64,000 nt of DNA. Source: Dysgonomonas mossii DSM 22836 (GTDB lineage Bacteria; Bacteroidota; Bacteroidia; Bacteroidales; Dysgonomonadaceae). Position numbers and translations under genes: made by a program. The stretch is taken from assembly GCF_000213575.1 (NCBI RefSeq), contig NZ_GL892007.1:1-64000 (forward strand), given 5' to 3'. The notes beneath the pieces were generated by a model. It was not told the DNA's origin, searched no databases, and saw only the letters and a list, made by a program, of their open reading frames with translations. Positions 7,569 to 16,716 of the stretch are shown here, piece by piece; position 1 is the stretch's first letter; each line of letters starts with the position of its first letter.

Positions 7569-9065
7569 ATGTTAAAGAAATTAGCAGAAGCAATCAGGCG
7601 AAAACCGATCATTGGATGGGGGATTTTTGCAGTAGTAATGGTTTTGGTATTTATGCTTGGACTTTTAGCAGCATCTATTACAGAACGTAGAGCTGAAATA
7701 GCGACTCTGTATAATAATAAAAAGATAGAAATTACAGGAATTAATACCAATAGTGAAGAATGGGGTATCAATTATCCTCGTGAATACGATACTTGGAAAA
7801 AAACAAAAGAAATGGATTTTCGTAGTAAGCATTTAGGCAATATGCCTGAAGATGTACTCGAAAGTCGTCCCGAAATGGTTGTTCTTTGGGCAGGTTATGC
7901 ATTTTCCAGAGATTATTCGGCTCCACGCGGGCATATGTATACGATAGAAGATGTGACACATACTCTTCGTACCGGAACACCTGATCATGAGCACAAAGAC
8001 ATGCAACCGTCTACTTGCTGGGCTTGTAAGAGTCCTGATGTACCACGAATGATGCATGAAGTAGGAATAGAGAATTTTTACAAAGCCTCATGGAGTCAGT
8101 TTGGCAGTGAGATTGTAAATCCTGTAGGTTGTGCCGATTGTCACGATCCAAAAACGATGAATCTGACTATCACTCGCCCGGCTTTGATAGAGGCCTTTGA
8201 GCGTCAAGGCAAAGATATTACAAAAGCAACTCCTCAGGAAATGCGTTCACTGGTGTGTGCCCAATGTCATGTCGAATATTTCTTTAAGGGTGACGGTAAA
8301 TATCTAACCTTCCCTTGGGATGGAGGTATGACAGTAGAATCGATGGAAGAATATTATGACAATGCAAACTATACAGACTGGGTACATCATCTGAGCAAAG
8401 CTCCAATGCTAAAAGCACAGCATCCTGACTATGAAATTTTCCTTTTAGGACCACACGCTCAACGTGGATTGTCATGTGCCGACTGTCACATGCCATATAT
8501 GTCCGAAGGAGGTATTAAATACTCTAACCATCAGGTAATGAGTCCGCTTAAAAACGTATCATCAACATGCCAAACATGCCATAGAGATAGTGAAGAGAAT
8601 CTAAAAAATTATGTTTATCAATATCAGGATAAGGCATTAGAGATTAGAAACAGAATAGAAGTTGAACTGGCTAAAGCCCATGTAATGGCTAAAGCAGCAT
8701 GGGACAATGGTGCAGATGAAGCTAAAATGAAAGAGTCTTTGAAATTGATTCGCCAGGCTCAATGGCGTTGGGATTTTGCCGTGGCATCTCATGGCGCATC
8801 CTTCCATGCTCCTGTAGAAACTCAACGTATCCTTGCTCATAGCTTAGATCGTACTCTACAGGCACAATTGGAACTACAAAAAGTATTATTCACTCTTGGA
8901 GTTGCAGACGTTAAAATGCCGGATATTTCTACAAAATCAAAAGCTCAGGAATATATCGGATTGGATATGAAAAAGCTTCGTGAAGATAAAGATAAGTGGA
9001 TTAAAACAACACTTCCTACTTGGATAGAAAAAGCCAAATCAGAAGGAAAGCTGGCTATGAACTAA
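7569..9065 (+). CDS. nrfA: Ammonia-forming cytochrome c nitrite reductase NrfA
   Basis: NrfA reduces nitrite to ammonium with six electrons and can also reduce NO and hydroxylamine in the periplasm. The 498-residue protein has a signal anchor (about residues 16-36), the active-site haem motif CWACK (lysine as proximal ligand) and four CXXCH motifs: CADCH, CAQCH, CADCH and CQTCH. This gives the pentahaem pattern. The C-terminal helical dimerisation region (RQAQWRWDFAVASHGASFH) is present and the length is normal. It follows nrfH directly, and its haems would need the ccsA-linked maturation genes downstream. Confidence 0.97.
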   Translation: MLKKLAEAIRRKPIIGWGIFAVVMVLVFMLGLLAASITERRAEIATLYNNKKIEITGINTNSEEWGINYPREYDTWKKTKEMDFRSKHLGNMPEDVLESRPEMVVLWAGYAFSRDYSAPRGHMYTIEDVTHTLRTGTPDHEHKDMQPSTCWACKSPDVPRMMHEVGIENFYKASWSQFGSEIVNPVGCADCHDPKTMNLTITRPALIEAFERQGKDITKATPQEMRSLVCAQCHVEYFFKGDGKYLTFPWDGGMTVESMEEYYDNANYTDWVHHLSKAPMLKAQHPDYEIFLLGPHAQRGLSCADCHMPYMSEGGIKYSNHQVMSPLKNVSSTCQTCHRDSEENLKNYVYQYQDKALEIRNRIEVELAKAHVMAKAAWDNGADEAKMKESLKLIRQAQWRWDFAVASHGASFHAPVETQRILAHSLDRTLQAQLELQKVLFTLGVADVKMPDISTKSKAQEYIGLDMKKLREDKDKWIKTTLPTWIEKAKSEGKLAMN

Positions 9066-9083
9066 TTTTTTCTTACCTAGAGG

Positions 9084-9124
9084 GCGTCTGCATTCATCTA
9101 ATATAGCATTTGCAGGCGCTTTTT
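9084..9124 (+). terminator. Terminator after nrfA
   Basis: GCGTCTGCA (9084-9092) pairs with TGCAGGCGC (9111-9119, one G-U) and is followed by TTTTT. It separates nrfHA from the porin gene starting at 9139. Read-through may still supply the downstream genes, because no TAnnTTTG box is seen in the 15 bp after it. Confidence 0.65.
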
Positions 9125-9138
9125 AAACCATAATCATT

Positions 9139-10416
9139 ATGAGAAAGATTTTCATAATAGGGTTGCTATTACTCCCTCTCACATTATTAGCACAAGAGAA
9201 TAATCAAGAAGACATATTTTCCATATCGGCGCAACTACGATCACGCGGAGAATATCGCAATGGAGCCTTGTTCCCTAGAAATGAAGGAGAACGCCCTGCT
9301 ACATTCATTAACAACCGTGCTCGAATCTCTATGGACTTTCAACGTTCAAATCTGGAATTAAAATTATCAGGACAGCACGTTGGAGTTTGGGGACAAGATC
9401 CGCAAGTAGATAAAAATGGACGCTTCATGCTAAACGAAGCATGGGCTAAATTGTATTTTAACAACGGATTCTTTGCCCAATTAGGAAGACAAGCCTTATC
9501 TTATGACGATGAACGTATATTAGGCGGGCTCGATTGGAACGTTTCGGGACGCTATCATGATGTATTAAAGTTAGGGTATGCGGATAAAATAAACACTTTA
9601 CATTTAATGCTAGCATTAAACCAGAATGATGAAAAAATAAAAGGAGGAAGTTTTTATGAGACCGGAGGACAGCCTTATAAAAATATGCAAACACTTTGGT
9701 ATCACTATGGAAACAAAGAGAACCCATTCGGCATCTCATTACTTGCAATGAATCTGGGTCTTCAGTACGGAAGCGAAGAAGATTCATCCAACAAGTATAT
9801 GCAAACCTTTGGGACTTATTTGACTTATATAGCAAATGGTTGGGATATCAAAGGTTCTTTTTATTATCAAACAGGAAAAAATAAGTCAAATAAAGAAGTA
9901 TCAGCCTTTATGGGAAGTCTTTTTGCAGGTTTCAAAATAGACCCTAAATGGTCATTAGGTGTAGGCAGTGACTATCTGAGTGGAAACAAGCAAGATGACA
10001 CAAAGCAAAAAGCATTTGATCCGTTGTATGGCACACACCATAAGTTCTACGGAACAATGGATTACTTCTATGCATCTCCATTTGTGAATGGTATCAATCC
10101 GGGATTATGGGATAATCAACTTGCCATTTACTACAAGCCTTCGAAGAAAGTAGACCTATCTTTGAATTATCATTATTTCTTGACTGCAAATGAAGTTGTT
10201 GTATCAAATGAAAGAATAGACAAAGGTTTAGGTTCTGAGTTTGACTTTCAGGTAAATTGGTCTATCATGCCTGATGTAAAACTTATGGCAGGCTATTCGT
10301 TCATGCTTGGAAGTAAGTCGATGGATGTAGTAAAAGGTGGATACCATAAAAGCTGGCAAGATTGGGGATGGGTATCTATAAATATAACACCTAAACTATT
10401 CTCGACAAAAAAATAA
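9139..10416 (+). CDS. Outer-membrane porin of the alginate-export fold
   Basis: A 425-residue protein with a cleavable signal (MRKIFIIGLLLLPLTLLAQ) and alternating aromatic beta strands throughout. It has the alginate_exp-type segments LRSRGEYRNG, NNRARISMDF, LNEAWAKLYF and GRQALSYDDERILGGLDW. It ends with a C-terminal beta strand (VSINITPKLF). It would form an 18-stranded channel in the outer membrane. Lying directly behind nrfHA and before the cytochrome maturation genes, it may admit nitrite or another anion; this is inference from position only. Confidence 0.82.
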   Translation: MRKIFIIGLLLLPLTLLAQENNQEDIFSISAQLRSRGEYRNGALFPRNEGERPATFINNRARISMDFQRSNLELKLSGQHVGVWGQDPQVDKNGRFMLNEAWAKLYFNNGFFAQLGRQALSYDDERILGGLDWNVSGRYHDVLKLGYADKINTLHLMLALNQNDEKIKGGSFYETGGQPYKNMQTLWYHYGNKENPFGISLLAMNLGLQYGSEEDSSNKYMQTFGTYLTYIANGWDIKGSFYYQTGKNKSNKEVSAFMGSLFAGFKIDPKWSLGVGSDYLSGNKQDDTKQKAFDPLYGTHHKFYGTMDYFYASPFVNGINPGLWDNQLAIYYKPSKKVDLSLNYHYFLTANEVVVSNERIDKGLGSEFDFQVNWSIMPDVKLMAGYSFMLGSKSMDVVKGGYHKSWQDWGWVSINITPKLFSTKK

Positions 10417-10438
10417 TAGCTCTCTTCTATATAAGCAG

Positions 10439-11715
10439 ATGGAAAAAACAAATAATCGAAAAATGTGGCAACAGCCTTGGGGATATCCTGAAAGCATTGT
10501 TGCTACGTGCGGAATCCTTTTGGTCGGATTTCTCCTTCAACTCACAATTGGTAATTTTAATTTTTATTTATTGGCATTCCCTTCCAATCTTTTGGTCGGA
10601 GCTATTACACTGATTTTATGTATTCTTTCGCTTTTTGTGCGTAAGAGCCATTTCATACTATGGTTTAGTGGTATTCCCTCTTCAGTCTGTTTAATCTCAG
10701 CATTACTCATTCTTACGATCATCATGGGGCTTACACCACAAACGACAAACCATGCGGATGAAATATCGGCAAATATATTTTCACGTTTGGGTTTCGACAG
10801 CATGACAAGTTCATGGGCTTTTATACTAATTTACTTTATCACCCTACTATCGCTTGGCTGTCTTATCGTTCGCCGTTTGTTTAATTTTCGCAAGAAGGAC
10901 TACGCATTTTACTTGAATCATATCGGACTATGGATTACACTTTTCGCAGCAGGACTAGGACATGCTGATATTGAACGTTATCTGATGCACGTACGTGAAG
11001 GAGAATTAGAGTGGAGAGTTTATGATGAAGATGAAAACGTAAAAGAACTACCCATCGCCATACAGCTCAACGATTTTGATATGGAAGAATATCCTCCCAA
11101 GCTAACTATTATAGATCGTAAAAGTGGAAAACCTCTGCCAGAAGACAAACCGGACTATTATCAGATAGATACAGAAATAACTGAAGGACAACTTAATGAA
11201 TGGAAGATTGAATTGAAAGAATATATTCATCAGGCGGTGCGCAACAGCGATAGTACCTATAGGGAGGTACCTATGCCCGGAGCAACTCCGGCTGCCAAAA
11301 TACGGGCATTCAATGTATCTCAAGGTAAAGATACCACCGGATGGATATGCGGAGGAAATCAGGCACAACTTTATATGACCCTTCCCCTCGATGAACACCA
11401 GTGTGTGGTAATGAGCGTCCCTGAGCCAAAACGATTCATGTCGGATATAGAACATACACACCTGACGGCACAATAAAAAAAGGAACGGTAGAAGTAAATA
11501 AACCAATGCGTATAGGAAGCTGGACAATCTATCAATATGGATACGATAATCAGGCCGGACGCTTATCTTCATACAGTAGCATGGAACTTGTATACGATCC
11601 TTGGGTTATACCCGTATATATCGGATTTATTTTTATAGCTCTGGGTTCAATCGCTTTAATTTGGAATGGCAGATTGGTTAGAAACCGAAATGAGAATGAT
11701 AACAACAAAGAATAA
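10439..11715 (+). pseudogene. ResB/CcsB-like cytochrome c biogenesis gene, interrupted by a frameshift
   Basis: The first frame (10439-11476) codes for 345 residues: several membrane helices, then a periplasmic domain ending ...CVVMSVPEPKRFMSDIE. It then degenerates into HTHLTAQ and a stop. From about 11455 the natural continuation is in another frame (YTPDGTIKKGTVEVNKPMRI, then GSWTIYQYGYD) and runs to 11715, ending in a last membrane helix. Removing two bases or adding one near 11450-11455 would restore a protein of about 425 residues of the ResB type, partner of CcsA in system II haem attachment. It may be a real mutation or a sequencing error. No slippery heptamer lies at the junction. 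Confidence 0.8.
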
Positions 11716-11733
11716 TAGTACTAAGATAAGAAT

Positions 11734-12513
11734 ATGAATTGGAATAATTTTATATGGTTTGCACTTCCTGCTGTGATGCTCTGGTTTTCGGCCGGAATTA
11801 TAGTGTATCGACCTCAAAAGCGATTAGCTGATATATTAATGCTATGTGGTATTGCTGTATTTGCTGCATTTATCGCAGGCTTCTGGATACATATCGAACG
11901 TCCGCCAATGAGAACGATGGGTGAAACTCGCTTATGGTATTCTTTCTTTCTGTCTTCGGTCGGATACCTAGCTTATCGCAGATGGAAATATCCTTGGCTA
12001 TTATCTTTCTCTGCATTGGTAGCATCCGTTTTTGTGTTTATCAATTTATTTAAGCCCGAAATACATTCTAAAAATTTGATGCCTGCTCTCCAGAGCGAAT
12101 GGTTTGTACCTCATGTCACATCCTACATTCTTTCTTACGCTATGTTTGGAGCTGCTACTATCGGAGCTTTTGTGCAATTACGAAAAGTACATCGTAATGG
12201 CTATTCTGATGATAAGATATTTAATTTTATAGATAACATCGTTTATGTAGGATTTGGGTTCCTTATATTAGGAATGCTTATGGGTGCTGTATGGGCAAAA
12301 GAAGCATGGGGGCACTATTGGTCATGGGATCCTAAAGAAACATGGGCTTTTGTTACTTCCATGGCTTATCTCGCATATATACATATAAGACTGTATGGTA
12401 AATATGATAAAGTTGCGCTTTGGGCATTGCCTATTGCATTCATATTACTGATGATAACTTGGATTGGAGTAAATTACCTACCGGCCGCACAAGGTAGTGT
12501 ACATGTGTATTGA
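11734..12513 (+). CDS. ccsA: Cytochrome c biogenesis protein CcsA
   Basis: CcsA presents haem on the outer side of the membrane for attachment to CXXCH motifs. The 259-residue polytopic protein contains the tryptophan-rich haem-handling motif WGHYWSWDPKETWAF and conserved histidines (PHVTSYILSYA; a further His in YIHIRLYG). The family's C-terminal LTWxGVNYL pattern is present (TWIGVNYLPAAQG). It follows the ResB-like gene by 18 bp, so the two would form the system II synthase that matures NrfH and NrfA encoded just upstream. Confidence 0.93.
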   Translation: MNWNNFIWFALPAVMLWFSAGIIVYRPQKRLADILMLCGIAVFAAFIAGFWIHIERPPMRTMGETRLWYSFFLSSVGYLAYRRWKYPWLLSFSALVASVFVFINLFKPEIHSKNLMPALQSEWFVPHVTSYILSYAMFGAATIGAFVQLRKVHRNGYSDDKIFNFIDNIVYVGFGFLILGMLMGAVWAKEAWGHYWSWDPKETWAFVTSMAYLAYIHIRLYGKYDKVALWALPIAFILLMITWIGVNYLPAAQGSVHVY

Positions 12514-12591
12514 CAATACAGTAAGATAGAGATAATCAAATTTTTTGTTCTCAATTATTATTGAGTAAGGCAAAAAGTATTCGGATATCAA

Positions 12592-13254
12592 CTATCCTAA
12601 CAATTCTTTTATTTCATTATAGTTTAGTATTTTACCTTTACCTCCTTCAAATTCTATGATTCCACTGGCAGCCATTTCTGAAATAGCTCTGGATAGGGAA
12701 GGACGTTCTACACCAAAATACTCGGCAAGAGATGCGATACTCTTTCCTAATTCAAAAGATCCGTTTTTATCGTGCTGTAAAATGTAATATGCTATTTTAG
12801 CTTTAATTCCTTTTTGTGAGAATATTTTGAGCCTTTCGGATAAAAATTGTACACGATCTGCATTGAAGGCCATAAATCCTCGCAAAAATCCGGGACATTT
12901 AGCCATTTGTTTCTCCACAGAGTCTTTGGTGATAAATAAGATTTCGCTATCATCAAGCGCTATCACATCTACTGGAAAACGATTGTTTTCTGCAAAAATA
13001 AAGGCAGCTGCCAAAGGATAAGGAGCTGAAATTTCTTCTACTGATAGAGTAAGCCCTGAATCGGAAACGATCTCTGTTTTTACTTTCCCTTTAGACAACA
13101 TATATAGCTGCGAAATAACATCACCCTGATAGGCGATGTATTCTCCTTTTTTATAATGCTTTATAGTATGATCTATTGTACACTTTAGTCGGGCAATCTC
13201 GTCCTGAGATTTTTCGCGACACATTGTACAGAAAAAAAGTAAGTCAGGGTTCAT
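12592..13254 (-). CDS. Crp/Fnr-family regulator, probable nitrosative-stress (HcpR-like) regulator
   Basis: The 220-residue protein has a cyclic-nucleotide-binding-like sensor domain (about 35-125: YKKGEYIAYQGDVISQLYML) and a C-terminal winged helix (about 155-215) with the recognition helix FGVERPSLSRAISEM. The N-terminus carries Cys9, Cys12 and Cys25, a CX2CX12C arrangement that could bind a metal centre or haem; this is speculative. The gene diverges from hcp across a shared operator (13300-13313) that is also present before nrfHA. HcpR regulators of hcp are known in Porphyromonas; assignment here rests on context, fold and operator. Confidence 0.88.
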   Translation of the reverse strand: MNPDLLFFCTMCREKSQDEIARLKCTIDHTIKHYKKGEYIAYQGDVISQLYMLSKGKVKTEIVSDSGLTLSVEEISAPYPLAAAFIFAENNRFPVDVIALDDSEILFITKDSVEKQMAKCPGFLRGFMAFNADRVQFLSERLKIFSQKGIKAKIAYYILQHDKNGSFELGKSIASLAEYFGVERPSLSRAISEMAASGIIEFEGGKGKILNYNEIKELLG

Positions 13255-13272
13255 AGTCTTGTAATTTTTTTA

Positions 13273-13280
13273 CAAAGTTA
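13273..13280 (-). promoter_or_regulatory. -7 box of the Crp/Fnr regulator gene
   Basis: Minus-strand TAACTTTG fits TAnnTTTG and lies 18 bp before the start codon. The operator centre is 26.5 bp from it, 3 bp closer than at the nrf and hcp promoters, so autoregulation may be repression instead of activation. Confidence 0.5.
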
Positions 13281-13299
13281 TAAAAAATAATTTATAGTC

Positions 13300-13313
13300 G
13301 TAACAAATGTTAC
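13300..13313. promoter_or_regulatory. Crp/Fnr-type operator between the regulator gene and hcp
   Basis: GTAACAAATGTTAC is the reverse complement of the nrfHA operator at 6903-6916, identical over all 14 bp. The centre (13306.5) is 29.5 bp from the first base of the hcp -7 box, exactly the same spacing as at nrfHA. Confidence 0.8.
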
Positions 13314-13335
13314 GATTTTAGTTTCACTACCATCG

Positions 13336-13343
13336 TATGTTTG
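13336..13343 (+). promoter_or_regulatory. -7 box of the hcp operon
   Basis: TATGTTTG fits TAnnTTTG. The predicted start near 13350 gives a leader of about 110 nt before hcp, in which no further structure was recognised. Confidence 0.6.
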
Positions 13344-13460
13344 CATAGGAAATAACAGGTTGGTCACAATAATCAGGAGTTAAATTTACTATATAGCCAA
13401 TTTATCAGAAATAAAGGAATAATCATTCTATAAAAAATAATTAACTAAAAAACTAAGGAT

Positions 13461-15119
13461 ATGAATATGTTTTGTTATCAGTGTCAGGAAACAGCTCACA
13501 ATACAGGCTGTACGATAAAAGGTGTTTGTGGAAAAACTTCGGAGGTTGCTAATCTTCAAGACCTGTTAATGTTTCTTCTCAAAGGGATCTCATACAGTAC
13601 TGTAGAATTACGTAAAGCAGGTGTAAAGATACCCGCTTACACAAACCGCTTTGTAATGGAGTCATTATTTATGACAATCACCAATGCAAACTTCGACAAA
13701 GAGCGTTTCGTAATACGTGTACGTGAAGCTATAAATTTGCGAGACGAACTTTTACTCGAATTAAAAGCTAAAGGAGGCAACACTTCTCCCGACCTAGATT
13801 GTGACTGTATTACTTGGACTACCGAAAGCGTAAAAGAAATGGAAGTGAAGGCTGGAAATGTAGGAATCCTTGAAACCAAAAACGAAGATATTCGCTCGTT
13901 GCGAGAACTTCTTATTTATGGTATCAAAGGAATGGCTGCTTACGCTGAACATGCATCAAATCTAGGATATGAGGATGATGACATCCATGCTTTTATGCAA
14001 GAAGCTTTAGTAGCAACAACCCAAGAATTGAGTGGAGATGAGCTTACTGTACTTGTGCTTAAATGTGGTGAATATGGTGTAAAAACAATGGCTTTGCTTG
14101 ATAAGGCAAATACTTCTACATACGGAAACCCTGAAATTACAAAAGTAAATATCGGGGTTCGCAATAATCCGGGAATTCTTATCTCTGGTCACGACTTGCG
14201 TGATATGCAAGACCTATTGGAACAAACAGAAGGAACAGGCGTAGATGTGTACACACACAGCGAAATGCTCCCGGCACATTACTACCCTGCATTTAAGAAA
14301 TATAGCCATTTTGTAGGCAACTATGGTAGTGCTTGGTGGCGTCAGAACGAAGACTTTGAATCATTTAATGGCGTGATACTATTTACAACTAACTGTATTG
14401 TACCTCCACGATCTACTTCAACCTACGCAGATAAGGTATACACCACCGGTGCATCAGGGTTTACCGGCTTCCAACATATAGAAGACAGAAAAGACGGACA
14501 GCCTAAAGATTTTTCAAAATTGATAGAGCATGCAAAACAATGCAAAGCCCCTACTGAAATAGAGTCGGGAGAAATTATCGGAGGATTTGCTCACGCACAG
14601 GTATTCGCACTTGCTGATAAGGTAGTTGATGCTGTAAAAACAGGAGCTATACGTAAGTTCTTTGTAATGGCAGGTTGTGACGGTCGTATGAAAGGACGTA
14701 ACTATTATACTGAATTTGCAGAAAATCTACCTAAAGATACAGTTATCCTTACTGCCGGTTGTGCTAAGTATCGCTACAACAAATTGCCTCTAGGCGATAT
14801 AGGCGGTATCCCTCGTGTTCTAGATGCCGGACAATGTAACGACAGTTACTCTCTCGCTTTGATTGCACTAAAGCTTAAAGAAGTTTTCGAACTAAATGAC
14901 ATTAATGAATTACCGATTGCATACAACATTGCATGGTACGAGCAAAAAGCTGTTATCGTTCTTCTTGCATTGTTATCACTCGGTGTAAAAAATATTCACT
15001 TAGGGCCAACACTCCCTGCATTTTTATCGCCTAACGTGGCAAAAGTGCTGGTTGATAATTTTGGTATTGGCTCTATTACCACACCTGACGAAGATATGAA
15101 GATGTTTCTTGCTTCATAA
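13461..15119 (+). CDS. hcp: Hybrid cluster protein Hcp (NO/hydroxylamine reductase)
   Basis: Hcp protects anaerobes by reducing nitric oxide (older assays show hydroxylamine reduction). The 552-residue protein has the N-terminal cubane ligands in [15 protein letters not shown] and KGVCGK. It also carries ligands of the hybrid Fe-S-O cluster in [46 protein letters not shown] and the late AWYEQKAV. This is the usual length for the class with the short N-terminal cysteine spacing. It leads an operon with three small accessory genes and is preceded by the operator shared with nrfHA. Confidence 0.97.
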   Translation: MNMFCYQCQETAHNTGCTIKGVCGKTSEVANLQDLLMFLLKGISYSTVELRKAGVKIPAYTNRFVMESLFMTITNANFDKERFVIRVREAINLRDELLLELKAKGGNTSPDLDCDCITWTTESVKEMEVKAGNVGILETKNEDIRSLRELLIYGIKGMAAYAEHASNLGYEDDDIHAFMQEALVATTQELSGDELTVLVLKCGEYGVKTMALLDKANTSTYGNPEITKVNIGVRNNPGILISGHDLRDMQDLLEQTEGTGVDVYTHSEMLPAHYYPAFKKYSHFVGNYGSAWWRQNEDFESFNGVILFTTNCIVPPRSTSTYADKVYTTGASGFTGFQHIEDRKDGQPKDFSKLIEHAKQCKAPTEIESGEIIGGFAHAQVFALADKVVDAVKTGAIRKFFVMAGCDGRMKGRNYYTEFAENLPKDTVILTAGCAKYRYNKLPLGDIGGIPRVLDAGQCNDSYSLALIALKLKEVFELNDINELPIAYNIAWYEQKAVIVLLALLSLGVKNIHLGPTLPAFLSPNVAKVLVDNFGIGSITTPDEDMKMFLAS

Positions 15120-15150
15120 TGTCAGCACATAATTACATAAAACATTAAAA

Positions 15151-15480
15151 ATGGAAACAAATACATTCGCTAAAGCAACCGTATTCAATATTGCGGGGCA
15201 AATCGATTATTCCACAGGAGGAATAGTAAGCAAACAAATACTTAAAAACCGAGCAGGAAATGTTACATTATTTTCCTTCGACAAGGGGCAAGGACTTAGC
15301 GAGCATACAGCACCTTTCGATGCGCTTGTACAAGTACTGGATGGTGAGGCTGAAATTCGCATAAATGGAGAACCTCACAGGGTAAAGGCTGGTGAAATTA
15401 TTATAATGCCGGCTAACATAACTCATGCTCTTCAGGCTGTAGAGTCTTTTAAGATGTTATTAACCATGATAAAAGAATAA
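15151..15480 (+). CDS. Small cupin-domain protein
   Basis: A single 109-residue cupin: the first motif reads GQGLSEHTAPFDALVQVLDGEAEIRI (shown in part: G-X5-H) and the second PANITHALQAVESF supplies another metal-ligand His. This fits a metal-binding beta-barrel of the type often found beside hcp and other stress genes. It lies 31 bp after hcp and 3 bp before the next gene, so it belongs to the hcp operon. No substrate can be assigned. Confidence 0.85.
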   Translation: METNTFAKATVFNIAGQIDYSTGGIVSKQILKNRAGNVTLFSFDKGQGLSEHTAPFDALVQVLDGEAEIRINGEPHRVKAGEIIIMPANITHALQAVESFKMLLTMIKE

Positions 15481-15483
15481 GCG

Positions 15484-16710
15484 ATGAGCGAGCTAATCAA
15501 TAATTCCGAAAAAAGAAAAGAGTTACTTAAACATCTTATCCTTCAATTGCATAACGGCGAAGCTCCCGAACAAGTGAAAAGCCGTCTGATAAGTTTACTG
15601 CACTCGGTTCCATACAATGAGGTAGTAGAGGTAGAGCAGGAATTGATAGCTGAAGGTCTTCCCGAAGAAGATATATTACGTCTCTGTGATATACACACGG
15701 CTGTACTCGATGGAAGTATAGATACATCAACCGCTAAAGGTGTACCTGATGGACATCCTGTAGATACTTTTATCAAAGAAAACAGAGAACTGGAAAAGCG
15801 CATCGACCTGACTTATGGGATGTTTGATGTATTAAAGAACTTGAAAGATAGTGATATTGGAGATTATACGATGGGATTGCGAAGCCTCTTTAATCAACTA
15901 TCGGATGTAGATAAACACTATTTGCGCAAAGAATATCTATTGTTTCCATTTCTGGAGAAGGCAGGAATTACAGGTCCGCCGAAGGTGATGTGGGGAAAAC
16001 ACGATGAAACCCGGGAATTATTGAAAGCCGCTCATGAAGCTCTCAAAAGCGAACTGACAAAAGAAGAGCTGGAAACAGTTTGCTCTTTGGTTTTGCAGCC
16101 GGCCATCGATGCAATAGAAGGCATGATAATGAAAGAAGAACAAATTCTATTGCCAATGTGCTTGGATACACTCACTGACGAAAATTGGTATCAAATACAT
16201 AAGGAAACTACTATATATGGTTTTTGCCTTTATGATCCAAGCGTAGAGTGGAAACCCGAGCTTGTAAAGCAAGAAGAAGCCATCTTTATGCCCGGCAATG
16301 CAATTAAGCTATCTTCAGGAAGCTTTGATATGAAGGAGCTAGAAGCTCTTTTTGTAACTCTTCCGGTAGATATTACATTTGTTGATAAAGATGATAAAGT
16401 AAAGTTCTTTTCTCATAGTCCTAATCGTGTATTTGAGCGAAATCGTTCTATTATCGGGCGTGATGTACGTATGTGCCATCCTCCACACAGTGTTCATATC
16501 GTAGAACAAATCATAGAAGACTTCAAAACCGGCAAAGAAAACAAAGCCGCATTTTGGATATCTAATTTCAAAGGACGCTTTGTGCATATAGATTATACTG
16601 CTCTCAGAGGACAGGATGGTGAATATTTAGGCGTGATAGAAATTACTCAGGATATAACCGACTTGCGAAAGCTGGAAGGAGATCAGAGGTTACTTTCTTA
16701 TTCAAAATAA
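15484..16710 (+). CDS. DUF438-hemerythrin-PAS protein
   Basis: The 408-residue protein has three parts: an N-terminal DUF438 region (about 10-95), a hemerythrin HHE-like helical bundle (about 100-245) and a C-terminal PAS domain (about 290-405). The bundle has ligands in DVDKHYLRKEYLLFP, WGKHDETR and MKEEQILLPM; the PAS part has VDKDDKVKFFSHS and RFVHIDYTALRGQDGEYLG. A di-iron bundle plus PAS suggests sensing or handling of NO or oxygen. There is no output domain, so it is not a classical kinase. It sits in the hcp operon, 3 bp after the cupin gene and 6 bp before the next gene. Confidence 0.88.
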   Translation: MSELINNSEKRKELLKHLILQLHNGEAPEQVKSRLISLLHSVPYNEVVEVEQELIAEGLPEEDILRLCDIHTAVLDGSIDTSTAKGVPDGHPVDTFIKENRELEKRIDLTYGMFDVLKNLKDSDIGDYTMGLRSLFNQLSDVDKHYLRKEYLLFPFLEKAGITGPPKVMWGKHDETRELLKAAHEALKSELTKEELETVCSLVLQPAIDAIEGMIMKEEQILLPMCLDTLTDENWYQIHKETTIYGFCLYDPSVEWKPELVKQEEAIFMPGNAIKLSSGSFDMKELEALFVTLPVDITFVDKDDKVKFFSHSPNRVFERNRSIIGRDVRMCHPPHSVHIVEQIIEDFKTGKENKAAFWISNFKGRFVHIDYTALRGQDGEYLGVIEITQDITDLRKLEGDQRLLSYSK

Positions 16711-16716
16711 AGAGTC

